DNA of 64,000 nt, from NCBI GenBank assembly GCA_016714605.1, contig JADKDL010000001.1, positions 573,177 through 637,176 on the forward strand, in the 5' to 3' direction. Below, one piece after another: positions 15,599 to 25,237 of the stretch (positions are counted from its first letter, which is position 1; each line of letters begins with the position of its first letter). The notes beneath the pieces are model-generated. The model was given only the letters and a program-made list of their open reading frames with translations, was not told the DNA's origin and ran no database searches. The stretch is from Bacteroidales bacterium (GTDB lineage: Bacteria > Bacteroidota > Bacteroidia > Bacteroidales > UBA1715). A program made the position numbers and the translations under genes.

Positions 15599-17914
15599 AT
15601 GAGAAATATATACACTCCAGATCCTTGGAAAATAATTGAGGAAGAATTTGTTGCCGAAAATCATGAAATTTCAGAGAGTATTTTTAGTCTTGGGAATGGA
15701 ATAATGGGGCAGAGGGCTAATTTTGAAGAGTTTTATTCCGGTATTTCGCTTCAAGGTAATTATTTGGCAGGAATATTTTATCCTGATAAAACTAAGGTTG
15801 GGTGGTGGAAAAATGGATACCCCGATTATTTTGCAAAAGTTATTAATGCACCAAGTTGGATTGGTATTATTCTTATTGTAAATGGTGTAAAGATAGATTT
15901 TGCAAAGGTTAAATGCTTGTCTTTTAAAAGAGTACTTGATATGAAAGAGGGTATTCTTAGTCGTCAGGCAGTTTTAGATTTAGGTGAAAATCAGCTACTT
16001 AAAATTGAAACACAGCGATTTATTAGTATGTCAAAGAAAGAGGTAGGTGCAATTTCATATACGCTCACTCCTGAGAATTTTGATGCTTCCATTACTGTTG
16101 AATTTACTATTGATGCAGAAATCAGAAACAAAGATGCTAACTATAACGAAACTTTTTGGGATGTAATTGATTCTTCTGATTCTGATGGAAAAGCGATTGT
16201 TTTGGCCAAAACTAAAGAAAACCCTTTTGGAGTTGCTCGTTTTGCTGTTGCTACTGGTATGTGCTATGAAATGTTGGTAGATAATAAAAAGTTTGTTTTG
16301 GATGTTCAGACAATTTTGCGTGAAAAATATTTAGCACATTCATCAACATTCAATATACAAAGTGGTCAGTCTGCAACTATATATAAATATGGAGCAGTTA
16401 CAACTTCGCTATTTTATGAAGAGAAATCGTTAATCCAAGAAAATATAAAGCAATTAGAATTGGCTTTATCTACCGGATATAGTAGTTTGCTCAATGAACA
16501 TAAAGCTGTATGGAGCGACAAATGGAGTGAAAGTGATATACTTATTGAAGGCGATGTGCATGCTCAGCAAGGTATTCGATTTAATATTTTTCAACTACTG
16601 CAAACATATTCGGGCGACGATGCTCGATTTAATATCGGACCCAAAGGTTTTACTGGAGAAAAGTACGGAGGTAGCACCTATTGGGATACTGAAGCTTTTT
16701 GTTTGCCATTTTATTTATATACTTGCGATGCTTCTATAAGCCGAAATCTTTTGCTTTATAGATATAAGCAATTGCCAAACGCTATAAAAAATGCTCAAAA
16801 ATTAGGTTTTAATAATGGGGCAGCTCTTTTTCCAATGGTTACTATGACCGGCGATGAGTGTCACAATGAGTGGGAAATTACTTTTGAAGAAATACATAGA
16901 AATGGTGCAATTGTGAGAGCTATTTATGAGTATGTCTCTTTTACAAATGATTTTGAATATATAGAAAAATATGGGTTTGAACTTATTGTTGCCGTTGCTC
17001 GATTTTGGGCTCTAAGAGCTACTTACTCCGAAGAAAAAGGAAAATATGTCATATTGGGTGTAACAGGTCCAAATGAATATGAGAATAATATAAATAATAA
17101 TTGGTATACAAATTATTATGCAAAATGGTGTTTGAATTATGCTGTCGAATCATACCATCTAATAGAAAGCCGAAATCAAAATGCACTAAAAACTATTTCG
17201 CAGAAGCTTTCAATAACTCCAGAAGAACTGCAAGTGTGGACAAGTATTTCTGACGCTATGTTTCTCAATTATAATGATAAAAGAAATATTTTTGTGCAAC
17301 AAGATGGCTTTTTCGATAAAGTAATTTTACCTACATCTGCATTGCCACCTAGTCAGCGCCCCATCAATCAACATTGGTCATGGGATAGAATTTTACGCTC
17401 ATGTTATATAAAACAAGCCGATGTAGTTCAAGGAATGTATGCGTTTGAAGACGATTTTACAGATGATTTAATTAAATCTAACTTTGAATATTACGAACCT
17501 TTAACGGTACATGAATCTTCATTATCTCCGAGTATTCATTCTGTTGTTGCATCGAAGCTTGGGCTTAATGAAAAAGCTTATGAATTGTACTTGAGAACAG
17601 CTCGATTAGATCTTGATGACTACAATAATGAAGCTCATGAAGGTCTGCATATTACAAGTATGGCAGGAACATGGTTAGCAGTTGTAAAAGGTTTCGCAGG
17701 AATGCGTATTTCTAATGAACTTCTAATTCTCAACCCGCGTTTACCTGAGGGTTGGAATGAAATTGCTTTCAGAATAAAATTGCAAAAAACAGAATGTATT
17801 ATTAAAATCTTCAAAACAGAAATAAAAATTAAATCAACAGCAAATCAAGAGGTAAAAGTTTTTAATAAATGTTTTACACTCCAAAGCGGCGTTGAAAGCA
17901 GTATTCCTTATTAA
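15599..17914 (+). CDS. GH65 glycoside phosphorylase (maltose phosphorylase-like)
   Basis: A 771-aa protein from ATG 15599 (a TTG two codons earlier is also in frame). It has the full GH65 layout: an N-terminal beta-sandwich (ESIFSLGNGIMGQRAN), a helical linker, an (alpha/alpha)6 barrel with the catalytic-acid segment GDECHNEWEITFEEIHRN, the GVTGPNEYENNINNNWYTN motif and INQHWSWDRILRSCYIKQAD, and a small C-terminal beta domain. The family splits maltose, trehalose, kojibiose or nigerose with phosphate to give beta-glucose 1-phosphate, or runs in reverse. The motifs are closest to maltose phosphorylases, but exact specificity is not certain. No phosphoglucomutase or transporter is adjacent. No signal peptide, so cytoplasmic. 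Confidence 0.93.
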   Translation: MRNIYTPDPWKIIEEEFVAENHEISESIFSLGNGIMGQRANFEEFYSGISLQGNYLAGIFYPDKTKVGWWKNGYPDYFAKVINAPSWIGIILIVNGVKIDFAKVKCLSFKRVLDMKEGILSRQAVLDLGENQLLKIETQRFISMSKKEVGAISYTLTPENFDASITVEFTIDAEIRNKDANYNETFWDVIDSSDSDGKAIVLAKTKENPFGVARFAVATGMCYEMLVDNKKFVLDVQTILREKYLAHSSTFNIQSGQSATIYKYGAVTTSLFYEEKSLIQENIKQLELALSTGYSSLLNEHKAVWSDKWSESDILIEGDVHAQQGIRFNIFQLLQTYSGDDARFNIGPKGFTGEKYGGSTYWDTEAFCLPFYLYTCDASISRNLLLYRYKQLPNAIKNAQKLGFNNGAALFPMVTMTGDECHNEWEITFEEIHRNGAIVRAIYEYVSFTNDFEYIEKYGFELIVAVARFWALRATYSEEKGKYVILGVTGPNEYENNINNNWYTNYYAKWCLNYAVESYHLIESRNQNALKTISQKLSITPEELQVWTSISDAMFLNYNDKRNIFVQQDGFFDKVILPTSALPPSQRPINQHWSWDRILRSCYIKQADVVQGMYAFEDDFTDDLIKSNFEYYEPLTVHESSLSPSIHSVVASKLGLNEKAYELYLRTARLDLDDYNNEAHEGLHITSMAGTWLAVVKGFAGMRISNELLILNPRLPEGWNEIAFRIKLQKTECIIKIFKTEIKIKSTANQEVKVFNKCFTLQSGVESSIPY

Positions 17915-17944
17915 TATTTGAAGTAGTTTATATCTGAATTGATT

Positions 17945-18514
17945 TTAAAATTTAGAAATGTAATCAAAAATAACTTGAGGAAAATAAGTTTGTTCAAGAT
18001 CGTGTATCTTATGAGCAAGCGACTCTGTATTGTCTGAGTTGTCTAATGCACAAGTTGCTTGAAAAATAATTTTTCCTTCGTCATATTTTTCATTTACCAA
18101 ATGAATGGTTATGCCGCTTTCTTTTTCTTGGTTACTTATTACCGCATTGTGAACATTCATTCCATACATACCCTTGCCTCCATATTTTGGAAGTAAGGAT
18201 GGGTGGATATTTATTATTCTATTGTTGTATTCTTTAATCAAATTTTCGGGCAATAATAAAAGAAATCCTGCTAATATTATGTAATCAACCGCAAGAGAGT
18301 GAAGTTCATCTATAACTTTATTAGTGTCATTAAATTCCTGTTTTGTAAATAATGAAGTTGGGATATTTAATCTATCGCATTTATCTAATACACCTGCTTT
18401 GGGGTTGTTGCAAAAAACTGATTTCACTTCAACTAAATCAGAATCTTTAAAGAAATTTATTATATTTTCAGCATTAGAACCAGTGCCGGAAGCAAATATT
18501 GCAATATTTTTCAT
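17945..18514 (-). CDS. purN: Phosphoribosylglycinamide formyltransferase
   Basis: A 189-aa protein, normal for single-domain PurN. It transfers a formyl group from 10-formyl-THF to GAR in purine synthesis. Motifs: FASGTGSNAENI at the start binds phosphate, and NIHPSLLPKYGGKGMYG contains the catalytic His-Pro-Ser loop. GITIHLVNEKYDEGKIIFQ is the signature around the catalytic Asp. The gene is monocistronic, convergent with the GH65 gene (30-base gap), and has a -7 box 39 bases upstream at 18553-18560. Confidence 0.96.
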   Translation of the reverse strand: MKNIAIFASGTGSNAENIINFFKDSDLVEVKSVFCNNPKAGVLDKCDRLNIPTSLFTKQEFNDTNKVIDELHSLAVDYIILAGFLLLLPENLIKEYNNRIINIHPSLLPKYGGKGMYGMNVHNAVISNQEKESGITIHLVNEKYDEGKIIFQATCALDNSDNTESLAHKIHDLEQTYFPQVIFDYISKF

Positions 18515-18893
18515 GTGCTTTTTTTAATAGTTGTTTTGTGACAGTGAACAGTCAAAAATATAAATACTTTTTTGCATGAGTGTTTTTACTTATATGTTTG
18601 AATGACAATATGAAAATGTATTTTTAGCATCGTTAAAATGATAGGATTTTTTCAGCAATATTTGAACTTTTGCTACCAATTTTCTGTTTAATTTTTTTGC
18701 AAATATAGCAAGTTCCATCCAAGACATAAAATATAGCAAGTTGAATTTTAATAAAAACAAACTGAAAAAGCGCAAATTTAGGGGGTGAAAGTATAAAAAT
18801 TCATTTTTTTCTTTTTTGATAAAAAAAAAATACAGTTATTTGCACCGTTAAATTATATAGTTAACTGAATTATTAACCAAAATTAGAAGTATT
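18515..18893. other. Divergent intergenic region purN/acpP
   Basis: A 379-base spacer holding the purN -7 box. A run of about ten A near 18822-18832 is followed by TTATTTGCACC at 18837-18847, which may be an imperfect promoter for acpP. A short minus-strand open frame at 18590-18775 has no support and is not called. Confidence 0.45.
18553..18560 (-). promoter_or_regulatory. -7 box for purN
   Basis: Minus-strand TATTTTTG is a perfect TAnnTTTG match 39 bases before the purN start. No -33 TTTG was found at normal spacing. Confidence 0.4.
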
Positions 18894-19130
18894 ATGTCAG
18901 ACATTGCATCGAGAGTTAAAGCAATTATTGTAGACAAATTAGGTGTTGATGAAAACGAAGTAACAGCTGAGGCAAACTTCACAAATGATTTGGGAGCTGA
19001 CTCTCTTGACACTGTTGAGTTGATCATGGAATTTGAAAAAGAATTCAACGTCGCAATTCCAGACGATCAAGCTGAGGGAATATCTACAGTAGGCGATGCT
19101 ATCAAGTACATTGAAGAAAACGCAAAGTAA
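18894..19130 (+). CDS. acpP: Acyl carrier protein
   Basis: A 78-aa acidic protein with the phosphopantetheine attachment motif GADSLDTVEL, Ser37 being the attachment site. It carries growing acyl chains in type II fatty acid synthesis. It is followed after 18 bases by fabF and then rnc, the acpP-fabF-rnc order common in Bacteroidota and many other bacteria. Confidence 0.98.
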   Translation: MSDIASRVKAIIVDKLGVDENEVTAEANFTNDLGADSLDTVELIMEFEKEFNVAIPDDQAEGISTVGDAIKYIEENAK

Positions 19131-19148
19131 AAAATTAAAATTTTCTTT

Positions 19149-20402
19149 ATGGAATTAAAGCGGGTAGTAGTTACCGGCATAGGAGCAATAACTCCTTTAG
19201 GCAATTCTGTTGATGAATTTTGGGAGAATTTAGCCAAAGGAGTTAGTGGCTCTGAGTTAATCACTCGGTTTGATGTAACTAACTATAAGACAAAATTTGC
19301 ATGTCAGGTAAAGGACTTTGATCCTTTACAGTGGCTTGATAAAAAAGAAGCTAGAAAAATGGATTTGTTTGTTCAGTTTTCAATTGCTGCAGCCTCTGGG
19401 GCTATTAAGCATTCGGGAATTGATCTTGCTAATACCAATTTAGATAGAATTGGTGCTATTTGGGCATCAGGTATAGGTGGAATAGGCTCTTTTACAGAAG
19501 AAGTAGGTTCTTTTGTTTGTCAAGGAAGAATACCTAAATTGAATCCTTTCTTCATACCAAAAATAATTACAAATATTGCCGCCGGATATATTTCGATATT
19601 ATGGGGGCTTAGAGGTCCTAGTTATTGTACAACTTCAGCTTGTGCATCAGCAACCCATGCAATGATAGATGCTTTTAATCTTATTAGATTAGGTAAAGCA
19701 GATGTATTTGTAACTGGTGGTGCAGAAGCTCCGGTTAATGAAGTAGGTTTAGGTGGATTCAATGCTATGCATGCAACTTCAACTAATAATGACGAATACA
19801 AAACAGCTTCAAGACCATTTGATGTTAGTAGAGATGGTTTTGTAATGGGCGAAGGTGGTGTAGGTCTCATTTTAGAAGAATTGGAACATGCTAAGAAAAG
19901 AGGTGCTACAATTTATGCAGAAATGATTGGTGGAGGTATGACTTCCGATGCTTATCATTTAACAGCTCCTCATCCAGAAGGTCTTGGTGCAATAAATGTT
20001 ATGAAAGAAACATTACTTGATGCCGGAATAGGTATCAATGATGTTCAGTATATTAATTTACATGGCACATCAACTCCACTAGGTGATTTAGCTGAAACGA
20101 AAGCTGTAAAAGAATTATTTGGAAATCAGGTTTACAATATAAATTTGAGTTCTACTAAGTCAATGACCGGACACCTTTTAGGTGCAGCTGGTGCAGCCGA
20201 AGCAGCCGCTGCTATTTTAGCAATTTACAAGAAAATTATTCCGCCTACAATCAATAATAAAGTGTTAGATCCAAATATAGACAGTAAGTTGAATCTTACT
20301 CTAAATGAAGCTCAGCACAGAGACGTAAAAGTTGCGTTGAGTAACACTTTCGGTTTTGGTGGACATAATGCGTGTGTTGCTTTAAAAGAATATCAAGAAT
20401 AA
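19149..20402 (+). CDS. fabF: 3-oxoacyl-[ACP] synthase II
   Basis: A 417-aa thiolase-fold condensing enzyme with the Cys-His-His triad. Cys165 lies in TTSACASATHAM, one His in NLHGTSTPLGD and the second in KSMTGHLLGAAG. The GFGGHNAC loop near the end is typical of KAS II. It condenses malonyl-ACP with acyl-ACP during chain elongation. It lies 18 bases after acpP and is cotranscribed with rnc behind it. Confidence 0.98.
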   Translation: MELKRVVVTGIGAITPLGNSVDEFWENLAKGVSGSELITRFDVTNYKTKFACQVKDFDPLQWLDKKEARKMDLFVQFSIAAASGAIKHSGIDLANTNLDRIGAIWASGIGGIGSFTEEVGSFVCQGRIPKLNPFFIPKIITNIAAGYISILWGLRGPSYCTTSACASATHAMIDAFNLIRLGKADVFVTGGAEAPVNEVGLGGFNAMHATSTNNDEYKTASRPFDVSRDGFVMGEGGVGLILEELEHAKKRGATIYAEMIGGGMTSDAYHLTAPHPEGLGAINVMKETLLDAGIGINDVQYINLHGTSTPLGDLAETKAVKELFGNQVYNINLSSTKSMTGHLLGAAGAAEAAAAILAIYKKIIPPTINNKVLDPNIDSKLNLTLNEAQHRDVKVALSNTFGFGGHNACVALKEYQE

Positions 20403-20407
20403 ATTTC

Positions 20408-21136
20408 GTGATTTCACTAAGATATAAAATAAAACTCCTTTTTTGTGATAAATCAGAAAAGGAGTTTTGTACTTTCGTAAAAACACATTTAGGATTTGTT
20501 CCAAGTCGGGTGAGGTTATATAAGAAGGCCTTAACACACAAATCGGTACTTGGTAGATGTGAAGGTAATGCGTGGGGTTGCAATGAGCGTTTAGAATTCC
20601 TTGGCGACTCCATATTAGATTCCATTATCTCTGAATTCCTTTTCACACATTATGCTCGTGAAGATGAAGGTTTCCTTACTAAAATGAGATCTAAAATAGT
20701 AAATAGAAAGTCACTCAATGAAATGGCTTTACATTTGCATTTAGAAAAATACATCATTGCAAATAATCTTAATCTAAAGAATAATAACGCACTAGGTAAT
20801 GCTTTTGAAGCATTGATAGGAGCTATTTATATGGATAAGGGGTATAATTTCACTCGAAATTATGTAATTGATACTATTCTCAAAAAATATATAAATTTCA
20901 GTGTATTAGAAAGCACCGATAGTAACTTCAAGAGCCAACTCATTGAAATTACACAGCGTAGTAGACGTACTGTTAATTTTTTAACGGCTGAGAATCCTGA
21001 AGAGTCTATATCTTCAAAACAATTTATGTCAAAAGTGTTAATTGATGATGTTGAGCTTTGTAAAGCTTATGGTTATACCAAAAAAGAAGCTGAACAAAAT
21101 GCTTCGGAAATTGCTTTGCAGATAATTGAACAGTGA
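20408..21136 (+). CDS. rnc: Ribonuclease III
   Basis: A 242-aa protein from GTG 20408, six bases after the fabF stop; an earlier in-frame GTG at 20372 would overlap fabF and adds residues not typical of the family. The RNase III signature NERLEFLGDSILD and the second catalytic segment EAFEALIGAIYMDKGY are intact. A double-stranded RNA-binding domain follows (about 165-242; NFKSQLIEITQ, then KKEAEQNASEIAL). It processes rRNA precursors and other duplex RNAs. It is the third gene of the acpP-fabF-rnc group. Confidence 0.95.
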   Translation: MISLRYKIKLLFCDKSEKEFCTFVKTHLGFVPSRVRLYKKALTHKSVLGRCEGNAWGCNERLEFLGDSILDSIISEFLFTHYAREDEGFLTKMRSKIVNRKSLNEMALHLHLEKYIIANNLNLKNNNALGNAFEALIGAIYMDKGYNFTRNYVIDTILKKYINFSVLESTDSNFKSQLIEITQRSRRTVNFLTAENPEESISSKQFMSKVLIDDVELCKAYGYTKKEAEQNASEIALQIIEQ

Positions 21137-21280
21137 AATATATTTCAGTAAGAGAATAGATTTAACATTCTATGAAGTTTAAAAAAGAAATTTAAAAAAG
21201 GTGTTGGTTAATTGTGTTTATAAGCCGTTTTAGATTATTTTTGAAACAATTTTTAACTAAATATAGAATTACACCTAGTA

Positions 21281-22066
21281 ATGGTATCATTTAAAATTGG
21301 TAGAGCTACCCAAAACAGAATAGAAAGAATTTACCTTTTTTATGGAATGGATTATTTTATTAGATATTATGGTTCTAAAATGGGTATTTTATGGGCTTTT
21401 TTAAATCCATTTTTAAAGATTCTTATATATTATTTTGTCTTTTCATATATTATCTATAGGCAATCTAATCCTGAATTTCTACTAAAGCTTTTTGCGGGTA
21501 TGTTATTATGGCAGTTTTTCACAGAAGCTACTTCACATGCCATACATCTTTTTAATTCACGGCGTTTTATATTGCAGAATATACAAATAAATAAGGTAGA
21601 TTTCTTTATATCTGATATTCTTAGTAAATTCATGGGTTTGTTCGTGAACATTCTGATTTATTTACTATTTGCTTTTCTGTTTTTCAATAAAGTATATGGA
21701 TTAGAAATATTGTTTCTTCCCATCGTTGTATTTAATTTTCTTCTTTTTACTTTAGGAGTAATGTTTATTTTATCTACAATGTATATAAGATTCAGAGATT
21801 TAGATCATTTGTGGACTATCGTAATAATGGCAGGTTTCTGGACTGTACCAATTGTATGGGATTATAAGATTGTACTGCAAAATATTCCACAATTAACATA
21901 CAATCCTTTAATGTCTTATTTTGTCAATGTTCAAGAGATATTAATAGATAACCATTTACCAACAGTAAGTACGTTTTTATATGGATTTATTTTTTCGGTT
22001 TCAATATCGATAATTGGCTATTTTTATATGAAATTTGGGTCTAGAAAAGCATTAGAAGTATTATAA
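21281..22066 (+). CDS. ABC-2 type polysaccharide exporter permease
   Basis: A 261-aa protein with six predicted membrane helices in the Wzm/KpsM/TagG pattern, including an N-terminal amphipathic region (RYYGSKMGILWAFLNPFLKI) and the NPLMSYFVNVQEIL segment near the end. With the ATPase encoded immediately after it (ATG 22067, no spacer) it would move a lipid-linked polysaccharide across the inner membrane. It opens the long plus-strand glycan locus that extends to about 39 kb. Confidence 0.93.
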   Translation: MVSFKIGRATQNRIERIYLFYGMDYFIRYYGSKMGILWAFLNPFLKILIYYFVFSYIIYRQSNPEFLLKLFAGMLLWQFFTEATSHAIHLFNSRRFILQNIQINKVDFFISDILSKFMGLFVNILIYLLFAFLFFNKVYGLEILFLPIVVFNFLLFTLGVMFILSTMYIRFRDLDHLWTIVIMAGFWTVPIVWDYKIVLQNIPQLTYNPLMSYFVNVQEILIDNHLPTVSTFLYGFIFSVSISIIGYFYMKFGSRKALEVL

Positions 22067-22798
22067 ATGAGTAACGAAATAGCTATCAGTTTAAGTAATG
22101 TTTCTAAAACTTATGAGTTAAGTGATAGAGGAAATTCTTTTAGAGAAAGAGCTTTAAATATCTTTACATCATCATCGGTGCGAAAAATACAAGCATTGCA
22201 TGATGTAAACATTCAGATTCATAAAGGAGAAGTTTTTGGAGTCATAGGTCACAATGGCAGCGGTAAATCTACTTTATTGCAGATTATGAATAAATCAATT
22301 CCTGCCGATAGAGGTGGGAAAGTCGAATATTATGGAACTGCAATTCGTTTGGCGTTGGGCATGGGTTTTAATCCACAATTGACGGCAAGGCAAAATATTT
22401 TTCTAAACTCTTCTGTTTTAGGACTTACAATTAGAGAGATAAAAGAGAAATTTGACGAAATTGTCTCATTTGCAGAATTAGAAGATTTTGTTGATACTCC
22501 TGTTAAATTTTATTCGTCAGGAATGAAAAGTAAACTTATGTTTTCTATTGCGGTTAATGCTCAAGCAGATATTTTTCTAATGGATGAATTTTTTGGTGGG
22601 GTAGGTGATATAAATTTTCAGAAAAAATCTGAAGAGTTATTTAGAAAAAATATTTTACAAAACAGAACCATTGTCATAGTTAGTCATAACATGTCTTTAA
22701 TAAAACAAAATTGCGACAGAGTATTATTACTCAATAATGGTATCCCTGTTTTAATTGGTAACCCTGAAGAGGTTATAAAAATGTACCAAAGTTTATAA
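22067..22798 (+). CDS. ABC transporter ATPase for polysaccharide export
   Basis: A 243-aa protein with Walker A GHNGSGKST, the signature loop FYSSGMKSKL (a Wzt/KpsT-type variant of LSGGQ), Walker B ADIFLMDEFF and the switch His in IVIVSHNMS. It energises the permease encoded directly upstream. The protein ends after the nucleotide-binding domain. It lacks the C-terminal carbohydrate-binding domain found in Wzt proteins that recognise a capped chain end, so chain-end recognition would have to reside elsewhere. Confidence 0.95.
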   Translation: MSNEIAISLSNVSKTYELSDRGNSFRERALNIFTSSSVRKIQALHDVNIQIHKGEVFGVIGHNGSGKSTLLQIMNKSIPADRGGKVEYYGTAIRLALGMGFNPQLTARQNIFLNSSVLGLTIREIKEKFDEIVSFAELEDFVDTPVKFYSSGMKSKLMFSIAVNAQADIFLMDEFFGGVGDINFQKKSEELFRKNILQNRTIVIVSHNMSLIKQNCDRVLLLNNGIPVLIGNPEEVIKMYQSL

Positions 22799-22820
22799 TG
22801 ATTACTAAAGTATTAATATC

Positions 22821-25232
22821 ATGCCTGAAATGATGAAAGAAAATAAAGTGTCTTTACAAATAGATGCAGACTTATTTAATTCAAAATCTCTACTTTTAAG
22901 ACCCCTTTATCTTCACGAATCTGCGTGGACGGAACATATTCCTTTTGCATTTTGGATTGTAGAAAATTTTAAACCAAATGTTTTTGTTGAACTTGGCACT
23001 CATTATGGGACTTCTTATTTTGCTTTCTGTCAGGCGGTTGAGAGGAATAATCTAGCAACTTCTTGTTATGCTATAGATACTTGGGAAGGAGACGAGCATG
23101 CCGGTAAATATGACACTAATGTATATAGTCAAGTAAAGAGTTACAACGAAACCAATTATTCTGCATTTTCGAGATTATTAAAGAACACTTTTGATTCTTC
23201 CTTGCCATATTTTCTCGATAAATCTATTGATTTACTGCATATAGATGGATTTCATACCTATGAAGCTGTTAAGCATGATTTTGAATCATGGTTACCTAAA
23301 ATGACCGATGATGGTATTGTAATTTTTCATGACACAAATGTTAAGGAACGCGAATTTGGAGTATATAAATTTTTTGCAGAAATCTCAAATTCATATCAAA
23401 GTTTTGAGTTTTATCATGGATATGGACTAGGAATAATTTCTTTAGGAAAAAAAATGAATCAGAAATTGCAGAAATTTTTTGATTCAAATAATGATTCTGT
23501 TCTGAAAAATGACGTTGTTGAAGTTTTCTCTCGATTAGGAAGATCTTGTCTAGATATGTATAACTCCAGTAAATATAAGAAGGAGATATCACGATTAAAT
23601 GGAGAGCAAACTAAACTTACAAGTCAGATTAAAAGCAATAATGATGCTGTTGAAAAATTAAAAAATGAATTAAAAGAACTTAATACAAATTATTTAGATG
23701 CTCATACAAAAGCCAGTGAGAGAATCAAACTCATTGAAAAGCTCCGAGTTCAAATAGAAGAGAAAAATAACGAGAATGATCAAATTGGGAAAGATAGAGT
23801 TACTTTAAAAGAAGAATTATCTAAGCATAGCAAAGCATTAATTGAAAAAAAAGATCAATTAGAAAAATTAAAAATTGAATTTGCTTTAAAAGAAAAAAAG
23901 ATAAATCAAATTCAATCTCAGTTTAATGAATTGAAGCAAGAAAATCAAGCTATACTTGATCAAAAGGAAAATCTCTTAAAGGCTAATCAATTAAATATTA
24001 GCGAGTTGAATTATGTTAAGAATAATTTAAATGATTCAACTCAGCAACTTAGAAGTAAAGATGAACAAATTCTAAATTTATCAAAGGCTAGTGCCTTGAT
24101 TAATGAAAAATTTTCTACTATAGAATTAAGATTTGAAGAGTATAAAAAATTTCAGGAAAAGCAGTATAATGATTCTTTACGAGAAATAGCTGAATTGAAG
24201 GTAGAAAACCATAAGTTTAGTATTGAGAATAATGATTTATGTAAGAAAGTTGATACTCTTAATGAATTATTAAATTCCAAAAATGACTTGTGTTTCAATC
24301 TAAATAAGGATAATGAAACTCTAAAAATTGTTATAGAGAATCAAAAAAATGAAACTGTAAACTATACAGCTCAATTTGAAAAATTGAAAGAAGATTTTCA
24401 ATCCATAGTTGAAAGTAATACAAGTTTAGTTCAAGAAAACAAGAAAATAATTGATGATTTTGCAAATCTTTCTATTGAATTTCAAAATCAAAATAGTAGA
24501 CTTTCCGATGCTAAATTTGAATTAGAGAATAAAGAAAACAAGATTAATGAATTATATTCTGAAATTGAAAAGAGCAAAGAAATCAATGAACTGAATAAAC
24601 TTGAATCTGAGAGCATTATTGAAGATTTAAAGAAGGATAATGTCAATTGGAAAGAACTAGTTAAAAAGTATAATAAAGAAAACTTGGAGTTTTTAGATGA
24701 ACTTGAAATAAGCAACAAATTAAAATTAGATTATAAGAATGAAATTGACAGACTGAAATGCTTAAATCTTGAAAAAGATAAAAAAATTAAAGATAGGTTT
24801 CAAGAAATCGCGCAACTTTTAAATCTAATATCAGAAAAGAATAACGCGCTAGAAGAATTTGCTTCGTTTAAGGATAGATTTCAATTGCAACAAATTGAAA
24901 ATGCGGATATTAAAAATTCATTATCATGGAGAGTTACCGCACCTATAAGAATGCTATTGAGTAAGTTAACGAAATTTAAAGGCGGAAATTCTAAAGATAA
25001 TCAACAGAAGATTATTGAAACATCTAATTTTTTTGATGCGAAATGGTATTTAAATAACTATTCTGATGTTAAAAATTCAGGAATGTCTGCATCTTTACAT
25101 TACCTTCTACATGGTGCTGCTGAGGGAAGAAATCCCGGACCTTCATTCAATACGGAAGATTTTTATCGTAAAAATCCGAATCTTAAACAACAAAGCATTA
25201 ATCCATTGATTTATTTATCAAATAATAAATAA
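22821..25232 (+). CDS. Methyltransferase with long coiled coil and C-terminal glycosyltransferase-associated repeats
   Basis: An 803-aa protein. Residues ~30-210 are a SAM-dependent methyltransferase of the CmcI/TylF-like class: VELGTHYGTSYFAF binds SAM, then YAIDTWEGDEHAG, LLHIDGFHTYEAVKHD and IVIFHDTN. Residues ~245-680 form an almost unbroken coiled coil rich in Lys, Glu, Asn, Leu and Ile. Then comes NSLSWRVTAPIRMLL, a motif common at the ends of coiled coils in O-antigen glycosyltransferases. Last is a repeat of the FDAKWYLNNYSDV...HYLLHGAAEGRNPGPSF type plus a partial second copy. The same repeat begins the next protein. The layout recalls WbdD of E. coli O9a, where a coiled coil between a capping methyltransferase and the polymerase sets chain length. 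Confidence 0.85.
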   Translation: MPEMMKENKVSLQIDADLFNSKSLLLRPLYLHESAWTEHIPFAFWIVENFKPNVFVELGTHYGTSYFAFCQAVERNNLATSCYAIDTWEGDEHAGKYDTNVYSQVKSYNETNYSAFSRLLKNTFDSSLPYFLDKSIDLLHIDGFHTYEAVKHDFESWLPKMTDDGIVIFHDTNVKEREFGVYKFFAEISNSYQSFEFYHGYGLGIISLGKKMNQKLQKFFDSNNDSVLKNDVVEVFSRLGRSCLDMYNSSKYKKEISRLNGEQTKLTSQIKSNNDAVEKLKNELKELNTNYLDAHTKASERIKLIEKLRVQIEEKNNENDQIGKDRVTLKEELSKHSKALIEKKDQLEKLKIEFALKEKKINQIQSQFNELKQENQAILDQKENLLKANQLNISELNYVKNNLNDSTQQLRSKDEQILNLSKASALINEKFSTIELRFEEYKKFQEKQYNDSLREIAELKVENHKFSIENNDLCKKVDTLNELLNSKNDLCFNLNKDNETLKIVIENQKNETVNYTAQFEKLKEDFQSIVESNTSLVQENKKIIDDFANLSIEFQNQNSRLSDAKFELENKENKINELYSEIEKSKEINELNKLESESIIEDLKKDNVNWKELVKKYNKENLEFLDELEISNKLKLDYKNEIDRLKCLNLEKDKKIKDRFQEIAQLLNLISEKNNALEEFASFKDRFQLQQIENADIKNSLSWRVTAPIRMLLSKLTKFKGGNSKDNQQKIIETSNFFDAKWYLNNYSDVKNSGMSASLHYLLHGAAEGRNPGPSFNTEDFYRKNPNLKQQSINPLIYLSNNK

Positions 25233-25237
25233 TAATA

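Noticed and set aside
18590..18775. A 61-codon minus-strand frame between purN and acpP
   Set aside because: Low-complexity, no recognisable motif, in a promoter-rich spacer.
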